Shown here one piece after another: positions 35,491-44,003 of a stretch of DNA of 64,000 nt. The stretch's first letter is position 1. Every line of letters begins with the position of its first letter. The notes under the pieces were generated by a model that was given only the letters and a program-made list of their open reading frames with translations, was not told the DNA's origin and ran no database searches. Where the stretch lies: NCBI GenBank assembly GCA_022616435.1, contig JAKEET010000147.1, positions 44,034-108,033 on the forward strand, given 5' to 3'. Both the position numbers and the translations under genes were made by a program. Source of the stretch: Gemmataceae bacterium (GTDB taxonomy: Bacteria > Planctomycetota > Planctomycetia > Gemmatales > Gemmataceae).

Positions 35491-36822
35491 ATGCAACTCC
35501 TGCTCGTCTACTGGGAAAAAGCGCTGCGCAGCCTGGTGCTGGCCTTGCGCAGCCTGTGGCTACACAAGCTGCGCGCGTTCCTGTCGGTGCTGGGCATCAT
35601 CTTCGGCACCGCGGCGGTGATCTCGCTGATGGCCTTCGGCGAAGGCAGCATGCGCGACGCCCTGGAGGACATCGAACGCCAGGGCGCCAAGAACATCATC
35701 ATCCGCAGCGTCAAGCCCCCGGACGAGGCCAACAGCCAGCGCCGCAGCTTCATCGTCACCTATGGCTTGACCGACGCAGATTACGAACGCATGCAGATGA
35801 TCGACAGCGTCGTCAAGAGCGTGCCCATGCGCATCTTCCCGCAGGAAATTCGCCGGCTGCACTACATGCACAACGGCCGCGTCGTCGGCACCACCCAGCA
35901 ATATCAGAACGTGAACAAGATCCAGCTGGTCATGGGCCGCTTCCTGGTCGATGCCGACGAGATCACCGACCAGGGCGACAACACGGGGATGCGCAACGTC
36001 TGCGTGCTGGGCTCCGACGTCGCGGAAGCTCTGTTCCCGTTCGAAAATCCCATGGGGCAGACGATCGTCCTCAACAAGCACCATTTCGTCGTCGTCGGCG
36101 TGCTGGCCGAGCGCATGCCGACCGGCAGCGTGGGCGGTTCCAGTGTCTCGGCCGAGGAATTCAACAACGACGTGTATATCCCGCTCGAGACGTGCCGCAG
36201 CCGCTACGGCGAGAAGATCTACATTCGCCAGTCGGGTTCGCGCTCGGGCGAAGCGGTGGAGCTGCACCAGGTGACGCTGGAAATCTCCCACCGCGACAAG
36301 GTGCTGGGCGCCGGCGCGGCGGTGAAGGACTTGCTCGAGCGCACCCATCCGTTCAAGAAGGACTGGGCCGTGACCGTGCCGCTGGACCGCCTGGAGGAAG
36401 CCGAGCGGGCCCGCGACCGTTACAAGATCCTGCTGGTCTTCATCGCCGGCATCTCGCTGCTCGTCGGCGGCATCGGCATCATGAACATCATGCTCGCCAG
36501 CGTCACCGAGCGCACCCGCGAGATCGGCGTCCGCCGCGCCTTGGGCGCCAAGCGCCGCGACATCACCTTCCAGTTCCTCATCGAGGCCACGGCCCAGACC
36601 ACGGTCGGCGGCCTGCTCGGCGTCGGCCTCGGCCTGGCGATCATCTACGGCGTCCCCTGGCTGATGATCAAGTTCTTCCAGCTCAATGTCCCTGCTCAGT
36701 TGCACGTGCCGGCCATCTTCCTCGGCCTGTTCTTCTCGATCATGGTCGGCGTCGTCTTCGGGTGGTACCCCGCCTGGCGCGCCTCGCGGCTCGACCCCAT
36801 CGAAGCCCTGCGGCATGAGTAG
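35491..36822 (+). CDS. MacB/FtsX-type ABC transporter permease
   Basis: 443 residues. Membrane segment 1 is at about 28-48 (AFLSVLGIIFGTAAVISLMA); then a periplasmic MacB_PCD core of about 260 residues, including the FENPMGQTIVLNKHHFVVVGVL pattern (in parts). Three C-terminal membrane helices with NIMLASVTERTREIGVRRALGAKRRDI follow. The family works with an ATPase in export or mechanotransmission. The ATPase gene is not adjacent; the next plus-strand gene is far away. It could be linked to the adaptor/TolC genes at the window start only by family logic. Confidence 0.9.
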   Translation: MQLLLVYWEKALRSLVLALRSLWLHKLRAFLSVLGIIFGTAAVISLMAFGEGSMRDALEDIERQGAKNIIIRSVKPPDEANSQRRSFIVTYGLTDADYERMQMIDSVVKSVPMRIFPQEIRRLHYMHNGRVVGTTQQYQNVNKIQLVMGRFLVDADEITDQGDNTGMRNVCVLGSDVAEALFPFENPMGQTIVLNKHHFVVVGVLAERMPTGSVGGSSVSAEEFNNDVYIPLETCRSRYGEKIYIRQSGSRSGEAVELHQVTLEISHRDKVLGAGAAVKDLLERTHPFKKDWAVTVPLDRLEEAERARDRYKILLVFIAGISLLVGGIGIMNIMLASVTERTREIGVRRALGAKRRDITFQFLIEATAQTTVGGLLGVGLGLAIIYGVPWLMIKFFQLNVPAQLHVPAIFLGLFFSIMVGVVFGWYPAWRASRLDPIEALRHE

Positions 36823-37207
36823 CGCCCACGCGCAATTTCCAGCCGATCCCGCGTTTCCCTTCTGCGGAGCGTGAGCTCCGTATCCGCTGGCAGAGGCTTC
36901 CGGTCCGGCGGGACGCCGGACCGGGGCCTCCCGGAATCCCAATGAAACAGCCCACGGCGCTCGATGCCGTGGGCTGATGTGTTGTCGGGTTTGCGGCTGG
37001 CCAAGCGTGCGCCATCGATCATCAGATTGATAGGGCGCGTGCTGGAGGGTGGCATGCTTTCGCCGATCCCTCGCCACACGTGAATTATATCTGGACCATC
37101 ACGGCGAAAGCATGCTGTCCCCGGCGACACCCGCATGCTTTCGCGGTGTTGGTCCAGAACATCTCCGCGCAGCGTGGGAGCCGCGAAAGCATGCCACCCG
37201 ACACGTT
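36823..37207. other. Intergenic region with nested hairpins, no gene
   Basis: This 385-base gap holds no credible gene. It contains a GGTCCGGC/GCCGGACC hairpin (36902-36922), an 11-base-pair stem CAGCCCACGGC/GCCGTGGGCTG (36949-36976), and the four-copy GCATGCTTTCGC structure described separately. Some of these probably end transcription from both sides. Confidence 0.6.
37047..37199. repeat. Nested inverted repeat built on GCATGCTTTCGC
   Basis: Four copies of the unit lie at 37052, 37102, 37133 and 37182 in alternating orientation. The outer pair (GGGTGGCATGCTTTCG and its exact complement) is 16 bases long. The inner pair extends over TCTGGACCA...GCATGC with few mismatches. The element can fold into a long double-stem structure. 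Confidence 0.8.
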
Positions 37208-37984
37208 TCACTGGTTTCGCGCGGTGCGGACCGCGCCGACGTTGCTGAAGTCCACGTCCACGCGTTGGCCGGACACGAAGTCGATCCGCCGGCTATCCTC
37301 GATGGTTTGACCATTCCGCTCCACGGCGACGCGAATGGTGTAGCGGTAGCTCTGCTCGGGATTCAGGTTCGGCGTGTCAAACGCACGCACCGTGCCGGGC
37401 AGCGGGCACTCGACCTGGTCCACCCACAGCCGGGCGTCGGCCGGCACGCGGACGACCAAGCGGGCCTTCGTGGCGGAGGCGGCAACGTCGCCGTCATCAT
37501 CCTTCTTCTGCTTCTTCCGGTCGCCCTTGCCGTCGGCGCCCTTGCCGCCGCGCATCTTGCGGAGCAGATCTTCCACCGCCTGGCGTTCGGCCTCGTTCAG
37601 CGCAGGCCGGGCCGCGGCGACCCCGTCCGAGCAATGGCAGCCGTTGCAGCCATGACAGCCCCGCCAACCGCTGCAACCATTGCAACCGTTGCAGCCCCAC
37701 CAACCGTTGCAGACGTTGCAACCGCTACAACCGTGGCAACCGCCGATCACCACGGTTACGGTGCAACCCGAGCAGCCGTGGCACCAGCTTCTGGCGCACG
37801 AGCATGAGCACGAGCACGACCAAGAACACGAGCAGCCGCTGCAGAAGCCGTGACAGCTAAAGGCGTTGTACGCCACGCAGCAGCCATGACACCCCGAGCA
37901 TCCGTGGCACCGAGCCCGGAAGCATCCCCACGTCGTCGTTTCCGCGCCTGCGGACAGCATCGTTGCCAAGATCACGCTGTACAT
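37208..37984 (-). CDS. Cysteine-rich repeat protein with TIGR03000-like C-terminal domain
   Basis: 258 residues. Residues 21-118 hold 28 cysteines in CHGCSGC, CNGCNGC and CSCSCSC repeats, with Gly, Ser, His and Asn between them. A charged linker (about 140-168, GGKGADGKGDRKKQKKDDDG) follows. The C-terminus (174-248) matches the planctomycete-specific TIGR03000 pattern: KARLVVRVPADARLWVDQVE, FDTPNLNPEQSYRYTIRVAV and RVDVDFSN. A short hydrophobic start may be a weak signal. It could be a surface or metal-binding structural protein. The Cys-rich part is an unusually pure repeat. Confidence 0.8.
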   Translation of the reverse strand: MYSVILATMLSAGAETTTWGCFRARCHGCSGCHGCCVAYNAFSCHGFCSGCSCSWSCSCSCSCARSWCHGCSGCTVTVVIGGCHGCSGCNVCNGWWGCNGCNGCSGWRGCHGCNGCHCSDGVAAARPALNEAERQAVEDLLRKMRGGKGADGKGDRKKQKKDDDGDVAASATKARLVVRVPADARLWVDQVECPLPGTVRAFDTPNLNPEQSYRYTIRVAVERNGQTIEDSRRIDFVSGQRVDVDFSNVGAVRTARNQ

Positions 37985-38150
37985 TTCTCAAACCTCCATC
38001 GAAATGTTCCAACGCCGCACTGTCGCTGGGCAGCCGACGTCCCGATGTGAACCCCCAGCAAGCAATAGAATGGTGTATCTGGGGGATTGAGATAAAGTCT
38101 AGTGCATCCGGTGCCAAAGGCAACTTCGGCAAATCAGGAAAAGCTTCACA

Positions 38151-39908
38151 TCACGGAATCATCCACGGAAACACGTACGCCTGCAGCAACACCAGCACGC
38201 CCATCAGCAGCGCCAGGACGAGGCTGTGCCAGAACACGAACCGCAGGATCGGTCCTTCCTGGTTGTGCTGCCCGGTCGCCACGGCCGCCACGACGATGCT
38301 CTGCGCGTCGATCATCTTCCCCATCACGCCGCCCGTGCTGTTCGCCGCCGCCAAGAGCACCTTCGCCTGCGTGTCGCTGAGGGGCAATACGCCTTGCTCG
38401 ACGAGCTGGCCGGCGGTGATCGTCTGCAAGCTGCCGAACAGGGCGTTGGACGACGTGTCCGAACCGGTGAGCGCCACGCCCAGCCAGCCCAGCATGGCGG
38501 CAAACAAGGGGTACAGCCAGCCGGTGCGCGTGAAGGCCAGGCCCAAGGTGGCGTCCATGCCGCTGTAGCGCGTCGTGAAGGCGATCGCCAGCATGCACGC
38601 GATGGTGAACAGCGGCCAGCGCATTTTCCAGCAGGTCGCGGCGAACACGGCCAGGAACCGCGCGGGAGAAATCCCCATCCACACCGCCGACAGGACGGCG
38701 GCGAACAGGATTCCTGTTCCCGTGGCGGACAGCCAGTTGAGCTCGTAGATCGCCCGCTCGACTTCGCGTTCGCGCACCACCGGCGCGTCGCGGGCGATGC
38801 GTTGGTGCAGCGCGGGAACCTTGACCATGACGAACGTCGGATGCGATTCCACCGTTTCGTCGCTCTTGACGAACGCGTCCTTGTGGGCTTTCCCCGGCGT
38901 GCCGAGGACGCCTTTGACCTGCGGCAACCCCCAGACAAACACGAAGATGGTCAGGAGCAGCCACGGCACCCACGCCGACAAGATTTGCCGGCGTGAATGC
39001 GCGACCGCGCCTGCCGCCGCGGCATCGCGAGCCTCATCCGCGAAATGCCACGTCTGCGCGGGTTGCCAGATCTTGAGAAACAACGCGAGGCTGACCAGGG
39101 AGATGAGTCCGCCGGTGACGTCGACCAGCCACGGCCCGTGAAGATTGGCGACCAGAAACTGAACGAGCGCGAAACTGCCGCCGCACACGACGAGCGCCGG
39201 CCAGACGCCGACGACGCCGCGCCAGCCCGCCATGACCCACACCAGCCACGCCGGCACGATCAGCGAGAAGATCGGCAACTGCCGGCCGGCCATCTGGCTG
39301 AGCGCCAACACCTCCAAACCGGTGACCTGGGCGAGCGTGATGATCGGCGTCCCCAGCGCCCCGAACGCGACCGGCGACGTGTTCGCCAGGAGCGCCAGGC
39401 CTGCGGCGTACAGCGGCTTGAAGCCCGCCCCCATCATGAGGGCCGCCGAGATGGCGACCGGCGTGCCGAAGCCGGCCGCCCCCTCGATGAACGCCCCGAA
39501 GCTGAACGCGATCAGCAGGGCCTGGATGCGGCGATCGTCGGACAGCGCCGCCACCGAGTGCTTGACAATCTCGAACTGCCCGGTCGTCACCGTCAGGCTG
39601 TACAGGAAGATCGCCATCAGGACGATCCAGCCGATGGGCAAGAGGCCGAATGCCGCGCCGTTGCCGGCGGCGGCCAGCATGGTGGGCAGCCACGCCGTGA
39701 CGCGCTCGGCGTACGACAGGCCGCCTTGTTCGGGAACGTACACGAAGATCGCGAGGACGAGCGCCGCAAGTAGCCCGGCGAGCGCCGCCATGTGGGCGGT
39801 CACGCGCCCCGACGCCAGCAGGCTCATGAGCAGGATCACCGGCAGGGCGGCGACGAGCGTCGAAAGCCACAGATTGCCGAGCGGATCGTAGGTTTGGGTC
39901 CAGATCAT
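38151..39908 (-). CDS. lldP: L-lactate permease (LctP/LldP family)
   Basis: 585 residues from ATG 39908, which follows a GGTGAG ribosome-binding site; a longer frame to 39974 is less likely. Twelve or more membrane helices are visible. Family motifs include GAFIEGAAGFGTPVAISAAL, LANTSPVAFGALGTPI and the C-terminal GSDTSSNALFGSLQ and NSTGGVMGKMIDAQSIVVA. It takes up lactate or glycolate with protons. No lactate dehydrogenase is nearby. It is downstream of a 685-base gap that should hold its promoter. Confidence 0.93.
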   Translation of the reverse strand: MIWTQTYDPLGNLWLSTLVAALPVILLMSLLASGRVTAHMAALAGLLAALVLAIFVYVPEQGGLSYAERVTAWLPTMLAAAGNGAAFGLLPIGWIVLMAIFLYSLTVTTGQFEIVKHSVAALSDDRRIQALLIAFSFGAFIEGAAGFGTPVAISAALMMGAGFKPLYAAGLALLANTSPVAFGALGTPIITLAQVTGLEVLALSQMAGRQLPIFSLIVPAWLVWVMAGWRGVVGVWPALVVCGGSFALVQFLVANLHGPWLVDVTGGLISLVSLALFLKIWQPAQTWHFADEARDAAAAGAVAHSRRQILSAWVPWLLLTIFVFVWGLPQVKGVLGTPGKAHKDAFVKSDETVESHPTFVMVKVPALHQRIARDAPVVREREVERAIYELNWLSATGTGILFAAVLSAVWMGISPARFLAVFAATCWKMRWPLFTIACMLAIAFTTRYSGMDATLGLAFTRTGWLYPLFAAMLGWLGVALTGSDTSSNALFGSLQTITAGQLVEQGVLPLSDTQAKVLLAAANSTGGVMGKMIDAQSIVVAAVATGQHNQEGPILRFVFWHSLVLALLMGVLVLLQAYVFPWMIP

Positions 39909-40593
39909 GCACTCACCCCGCGAACCGTTTGATAACCGAGCCGCTATCTTCGTATGCATGGACCCGTCGAGCAAACAAAATCAGGTCGCCCGCCGTCGCG
40001 GACAGGGAAATCCAAACATCCTAATCCACGACTTGGTTCAAAACGGGGACACAACCCGCCAGCCCATGGAGCTACCGGTCAAGATGGCCAAAGGCCCCCG
40101 CGCGCAGTTGGCCATCTTGGGCGACTGTTACCCAGAATCCGGGCTCTTTGAACCAGGCTAATCCGCGCGCGGCGTTGCGACGCAATCCATTGCTGAGTCT
40201 GACGATGCGCCCAAATACAAATGGATAGATTGCTGGGCGATATCCGCCGGAGTAGGATTTCGCCAACAGCAGCCTAATCTCGCGCCGCCCGGCGCGGGAG
40301 CGGGGGACCCAACAAGACTTCCAAGTCTTGAAGACTTCGGAGGTCCCGGGGCGCAGGTCGCAGCCGCGACCGGGGCACTTTCAAGCCCTAGCCCGTCAGC
40401 TAACCTCGTCGGCGAGTCCTGGTTTGCCTCACGCGGGGGCGTGAGCGCTGCCTGGGCGGGTTGAAAGGGCTACCTCTCTTTTCGGGAAGTGCCCACGTTC
40501 CCCGGGACGATTGTCCCATGATTCCGCGATCCCTACGGTTCGCGCTCCGACTGCGAATGTCGAACGGTCAAGGTGCGCAACGGGAGGTGAACG
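39909..40593. other. 685-base intergenic region with hairpins, no gene recognised
   Basis: I see no convincing gene; short frames here have no family likeness or start signals. Structured bits include AAGACTTCCAAGTCTT (40313), a CTCACGC-GGGG-GCGTGAG hairpin (40427-40444) and GGGACGATTGTCCC (40502-40515). It is the divergent promoter region of lldP and the small membrane protein/SPFH unit. Part of 40260-40510 could be an untranslated structured RNA, but I cannot name one. Confidence 0.45.
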
Positions 40594-40908
40594 ATGTCGC
40601 TGTTCAGCAAATGCGGCGTGCTGCTGCTGGCCGCGCTGGCCGGCTGGGCGCTCGGCGAGTACGAGCTGGTCACCCGCAGCCCGCCGGAAGCCACCGGCGC
40701 CGCGCTGCGGCAATTCGACAACGATGACGCGTCCGTGAACCAGCTTCGGGAGATCGACGCGGCCAAGAACGCCTGGCTGGCGCTCTGGCCCGTGCTGCTC
40801 GTCCTCCTGGCCGGTCTGCTGTTCTGGGATGACGTCGTGAAGCTCTGCAATCATCCAAGCCCCAACGCGAGCGTTGGGGATGATCCCATCCAAGGAGTCA
40901 AGCCATGA
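40594..40908 (+). CDS. Small membrane protein upstream of the SPFH gene
   Basis: 104 residues. Two hydrophobic segments (about 8-22 and 64-78, AWLALWPVLLVLLAGLLFW) flank a polar loop. A good GGGAGGTGA ribosome-binding site precedes ATG 40594. The last 18 residues (NHPSPNASVGDD...) are encoded by a palindrome and are probably an acquired tail. The stop overlaps the SPFH start by four bases, so the two proteins are coupled and may interact in the membrane. Confidence 0.75.
   Translation: MSLFSKCGVLLLAALAGWALGEYELVTRSPPEATGAALRQFDNDDASVNQLREIDAAKNAWLALWPVLLVLLAGLLFWDDVVKLCNHPSPNASVGDDPIQGVKP
40850..40883. repeat. Palindrome encoding the tail of the small membrane protein
   Basis: CCCCAACGC-GA-GCGTTGGGG is a perfect 9-base-pair stem, extended outside by ATCATCC/GGATGAT. 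It lies in frame at the 3' end of the gene, just before the overlapping SPFH start. Confidence 0.8.
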
Positions 40909-42131
40909 GACGCCTGGCCCTGTTCTTCGCCCTCGCGATGCTGGTGATTCCTTCCACCATCATCGCGGCGTTGTTCGTCAAGCCCTACGATGTGCCGGAG
41001 TTCGTCGAGATCGATTCGAGCGAGTCGGCCTTCCTGATCCCGCTTGAAGGCGACACCACGAACCAGGCGACCTTCCACTCGGTGAAGTTCCTGGAGGAGA
41101 AGAAGATCGCCGCCAAGCGCGTGCAGATCGCCCACCGCTGGAACCGCACCGGGTTCATGCCGGCCAACGGCAAGTGGATCGCCACGGTCCGCGTCATCAA
41201 GGTCGATCGCCGGCCGATCACGCGCGAATGGACCAAGTCGCACGGCAGCGGCACGTCGTCCAAGGACGAAGCCATCGCCGCCGAGTCCAAGGACAGCGTG
41301 AACTTCTCGATCGGCGTCAGTTGCACGGCGCACATCCCCGAGGAGATGGCGGCCGCGTTCCTGTACAGCTATCCGTCGAAGAGCCTGGCCGACATGATGG
41401 ACATGGAAGTGCGGGCGCGGATCCACCAGATCATCGCCGAGCAGGCGGGCACGTACAACCTGTTCGAATTGCCCGCCAAGAAGAACGACGTCATGAAGGC
41501 GGTCTGGGACGACGTGATCCCGTTCTTCAAGCAGAAGGGCATCGAGATCACGACGCTGGCGATGCTGGGCGGACTCAACTTCGACAACCCGGAAATCCAG
41601 CGGGCCATCGACGACTCGGCCAAGGCGGCCCAGCTGAAAGTGGCGGCCGACGCCAAGCGGTATGCCGTGGAGATCGAGGAAGCCATGAAGGCGACGCAGT
41701 TGAAGCTCGCCGCCGACGCCCGGCGCGTCGCCCAGGAGATCGACAACAAGACGCAGCTCCTGGCGATCGAAGGCAAGGCGGCGACGGCCAAGCGCGAGAT
41801 CGAGAGCAAGATGGAGATCGAACGGATTCGCACGGACGCCGAGGCCCAGCTCAAGGTCCGCATGGCCGAGGCCGACGCCGAGGCGATGAAGCGGATCGCC
41901 GACGCCAAGGCGTACGAGGCCCAGAAAGCGAGCGAGCACGGCGACGCCTACGTGCGGCTGCGGACGCTCGAAACGGAGGCCCAGCGCTGGAAGCTGTGGA
42001 ATGGTCAGTTCCCGAGTTACGTGATGCAATTCGGCAACGGGCCCCACGGCAGCCTGGCGCCGACCATGTTCCTGCCGCCCCTGCCGGCCCCGGACGGGCT
42101 CAAGACGTCGCGGGTGGAGGAAAAGAAGTAA
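40905..42131 (+). CDS. SPFH/Band 7 (stomatin/prohibitin-like) membrane protein
   Basis: 408 residues. An N-terminal anchor (about 4-27) is followed by an SPFH domain (about 30-250: SVNFSIGVSCTAHIPEEMAA, ARIHQIIAEQAGTYNLFELP, KQKGIEITTLAMLGGLNFDN). A long charged helix of Ala/Lys/Glu repeats (about 245-360) then leads to a short tail ending in MFLPPLP. Members form oligomeric membrane platforms. Translationally coupled to the small membrane protein upstream. No NfeD-like partner is seen. Confidence 0.88.
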   Translation: MRRLALFFALAMLVIPSTIIAALFVKPYDVPEFVEIDSSESAFLIPLEGDTTNQATFHSVKFLEEKKIAAKRVQIAHRWNRTGFMPANGKWIATVRVIKVDRRPITREWTKSHGSGTSSKDEAIAAESKDSVNFSIGVSCTAHIPEEMAAAFLYSYPSKSLADMMDMEVRARIHQIIAEQAGTYNLFELPAKKNDVMKAVWDDVIPFFKQKGIEITTLAMLGGLNFDNPEIQRAIDDSAKAAQLKVAADAKRYAVEIEEAMKATQLKLAADARRVAQEIDNKTQLLAIEGKAATAKREIESKMEIERIRTDAEAQLKVRMAEADAEAMKRIADAKAYEAQKASEHGDAYVRLRTLETEAQRWKLWNGQFPSYVMQFGNGPHGSLAPTMFLPPLPAPDGLKTSRVEEKK

Positions 42132-42156
42132 CCGACGGATCGACGAGAGTTGTGCT

Positions 42157-42220
42157 GCACCAACCCGAAGCGTGAGCGAGGGATTTTCGCTTCCTCCCCT
42201 CGCTCACGCTTCGGTTGGTG
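42157..42220. repeat. Dispersed CACCAACCCGAAGCG inverted repeat, copy 2
   Basis: Left arm CACCAACCCGAAGCGTGAGC and right arm GCTCACGCTTCGGTTGGTG, with an AT-richer loop. It is 26 bases after the SPFH stop and could act as a terminator for that unit. Copy 1 is at 11265-11364. Confidence 0.85.
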
Positions 42221-42300
42221 GAGCGGAATTCACGCACGCTCATGATAGGATAAGGTCGGGGAAGCGCTCGCTTCCCCCTTTCGTTCGTGAAGGTTTCACC

Positions 42301-43014
42301 ATGAAGCCGGACAGCAATGCCAACGGGTCGATTGTCCTGGAGACGAAACCACCGGGCTGGATCATCCAGGCGGCCCAGACTGAAGACGGCTTGTTGCTTC
42401 ACTGGCCGCTGGATGCGTCCCTGCTGATTCGCGTGCGCGTTGCCTGGGAGCGATTCCTCTTGCCGATCTGGCTCGGCGGCTGGCTTGGCGGGGGAATGTT
42501 CGTCGTTTCTCGCGTCCTGGCCGGGGACGTCTCGAAGGGCGTGTTCGTCGGGCTGGTGTTTTGGCTGTTGGGCGCTACCCTCATGACGCTCCTGCTCATC
42601 GCGGCTTACCGGCCCGCGCAGCCGGAGAGCGTGCTGCTGGATGACGATTGGTTCAGCTACGATCCGGGCGTGTGCTATCCGGTCACGTACCGCCCGCGGA
42701 ACGCGATCCTGAAGCTTTGCTGGCACGTGTTCCACACGCCGAGCCGCACGGTGATCCCGCGCGAGCATCTTGCCAAGTTCGAGCTCGTCGGCGCCGGACA
42801 CGGTCAACGGCTCAGGTTTCAGCGCGACCTGGATTCCATCGAGATCGGCAACTGCCTGACGGAGTCCGAACGCGAATGGCTCTTCGGCGTGCTGGAACAC
42901 TGGCGGTCCGGCATGGATTTGGACGACCTGGCCCGGACCCGCAACGATGAGACGCTCGCCGCTGGACCGGACAGCACCGCGATACGGGCGGACTCCACCG
43001 ACATCCGTCGATAA
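42301..43014 (+). CDS. Membrane protein, tandem paralogue 1
   Basis: 237 residues from ATG 42301; upstream frame passes through the repeat and is not coding. Starts with a soluble segment PPGWIIQAAQTEDGLLLHWP, two membrane helices (about 57-78 and 86-105), then a soluble domain ending NCLTESEREWLFGVLEHWRSGMD. It shares this layout and several motifs with the next gene, so the two come from a duplication. No known family is recognised. Confidence 0.75.
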   Translation: MKPDSNANGSIVLETKPPGWIIQAAQTEDGLLLHWPLDASLLIRVRVAWERFLLPIWLGGWLGGGMFVVSRVLAGDVSKGVFVGLVFWLLGATLMTLLLIAAYRPAQPESVLLDDDWFSYDPGVCYPVTYRPRNAILKLCWHVFHTPSRTVIPREHLAKFELVGAGHGQRLRFQRDLDSIEIGNCLTESEREWLFGVLEHWRSGMDLDDLARTRNDETLAAGPDSTAIRADSTDIRR

Positions 43015-43055
43015 CATAGTGGTGACTCAATTCATGCGTCCGTCTCGCTGCTTTG

Positions 43056-43742
43056 ATGGAAGTCGAACCGATGCGGCGCCGTCCAATTTCCCTGGCCCAT
43101 AAGCCCCTCGACTGGATCGTGCAGGCCGTCGAAACGCCGGACGGGCTGCTGCTGTACTGGTTTCGGCCTTCGCTGGCGGAGTCGCTGCGCCGGGTCGCGC
43201 TGGCAACGTCGTGTTTCGCCGGCCTGCCGATGGTCGCGGCCTTCGAGTTCCAGCCGAATCTGTTCACCGTCTTGGGCCTCGTGGCGACCGGCATGTTGCT
43301 GCTGTGGTGGCTGGTGCAGTGGCCGATGTGCAAGGTGCGGGTGCCGGAGGCGGTGTTTCTCGGCCCGGATTGGCTGGCGTACTATCCAGGCTCGGAGGTG
43401 CGCGACTTTCGGGTGGTGCCGCTGGTTCCGCTGGGGCGAACTCGCGCCGTCGATCCGGAGAAGATCGTCACGCTGGCGGTCCAGCGCTTGCGTGGATTCG
43501 CACTCGATCGTGTCGAGGGGATCGGCAAGTTATTCTTCGACAGCGACTGCGGCCGGCAAGAGATCGGCGGCTGCCTGGTGCCGGCGGAGCGCGACTGGCT
43601 GTTCGCGCTGCTGGAGCAATGGCGGCTGGGAATCGACAAGCGCGGGGTCAGGGACACCAGCATCATCGACGCGGAGATGGCGAGCTGGAAGAAACGCTGG
43701 AGCGATCCGGAGACGGGGATCACGGATAAGGGGCGGCGATGA
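43056..43742 (+). CDS. Membrane protein, tandem paralogue 2
   Basis: 228 residues from ATG 43056 (a TTG three bases upstream and an ATG at 43071 are alternatives). Layout as in the previous gene: PLDWIVQAVETPDGLLLYWF, two membrane helices (about 50-90), and a soluble end with IGGCLVPAERDWLFALLEQWRLGID. The paired motifs W-x-x-Q-A and DGLLL-x-W near the start and ER-x-WLF near the end define the family in this window. Function unknown. Confidence 0.75.
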   Translation: MEVEPMRRRPISLAHKPLDWIVQAVETPDGLLLYWFRPSLAESLRRVALATSCFAGLPMVAAFEFQPNLFTVLGLVATGMLLLWWLVQWPMCKVRVPEAVFLGPDWLAYYPGSEVRDFRVVPLVPLGRTRAVDPEKIVTLAVQRLRGFALDRVEGIGKLFFDSDCGRQEIGGCLVPAERDWLFALLEQWRLGIDKRGVRDTSIIDAEMASWKKRWSDPETGITDKGRR

Positions 43743-43745
43743 GCG

Positions 43746-44003
43746 TCAGTTACTGGTGCGCCACACCGCCAAGACGGTCACCATGCAGTCGTCGTCGCTG
43801 ACATCGTAGCTCACTGCCAATGGCGGCTCGATCATGATTCGGGTGTTGTCGTCGCGCGATTCGCTGAAGCTGTATGGATCGCGGCGGAGTCTCCGTTCAA
43901 TCAGATTGGCAGCGCGCGTGACATCGGCTTGGTCGGACGCGGCCATCCACAGATCCATCAACTCGTCGTCGGCGCTGGGATGCCAGACAAGCGTCCACTT
44001 CAT
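43746..44003 (-). CDS. RelE/ParE-type toxin
   Basis: 85 residues from ATG 44003. MKWTLVWHPSADDELMDLW opens the fold, and LAVSYDVSDDDCMVTVLAVW gives the usual strand ending of ParE/RelE proteins. The start overlaps the antitoxin stop by four bases (ATGA). Members inhibit gyrase or cut mRNA at the ribosome; which applies here is unknown. It is convergent with the tandem membrane protein genes. Confidence 0.8.
   Translation of the reverse strand: MKWTLVWHPSADDELMDLWMAASDQADVTRAANLIERRLRRDPYSFSESRDDNTRIMIEPPLAVSYDVSDDDCMVTVLAVWRTSN

Noticed and set aside
39907..40266. Short open frames on both strands in the large gap
   Set aside because: No family likeness, no good ribosome-binding site, and the two frames overlap each other.
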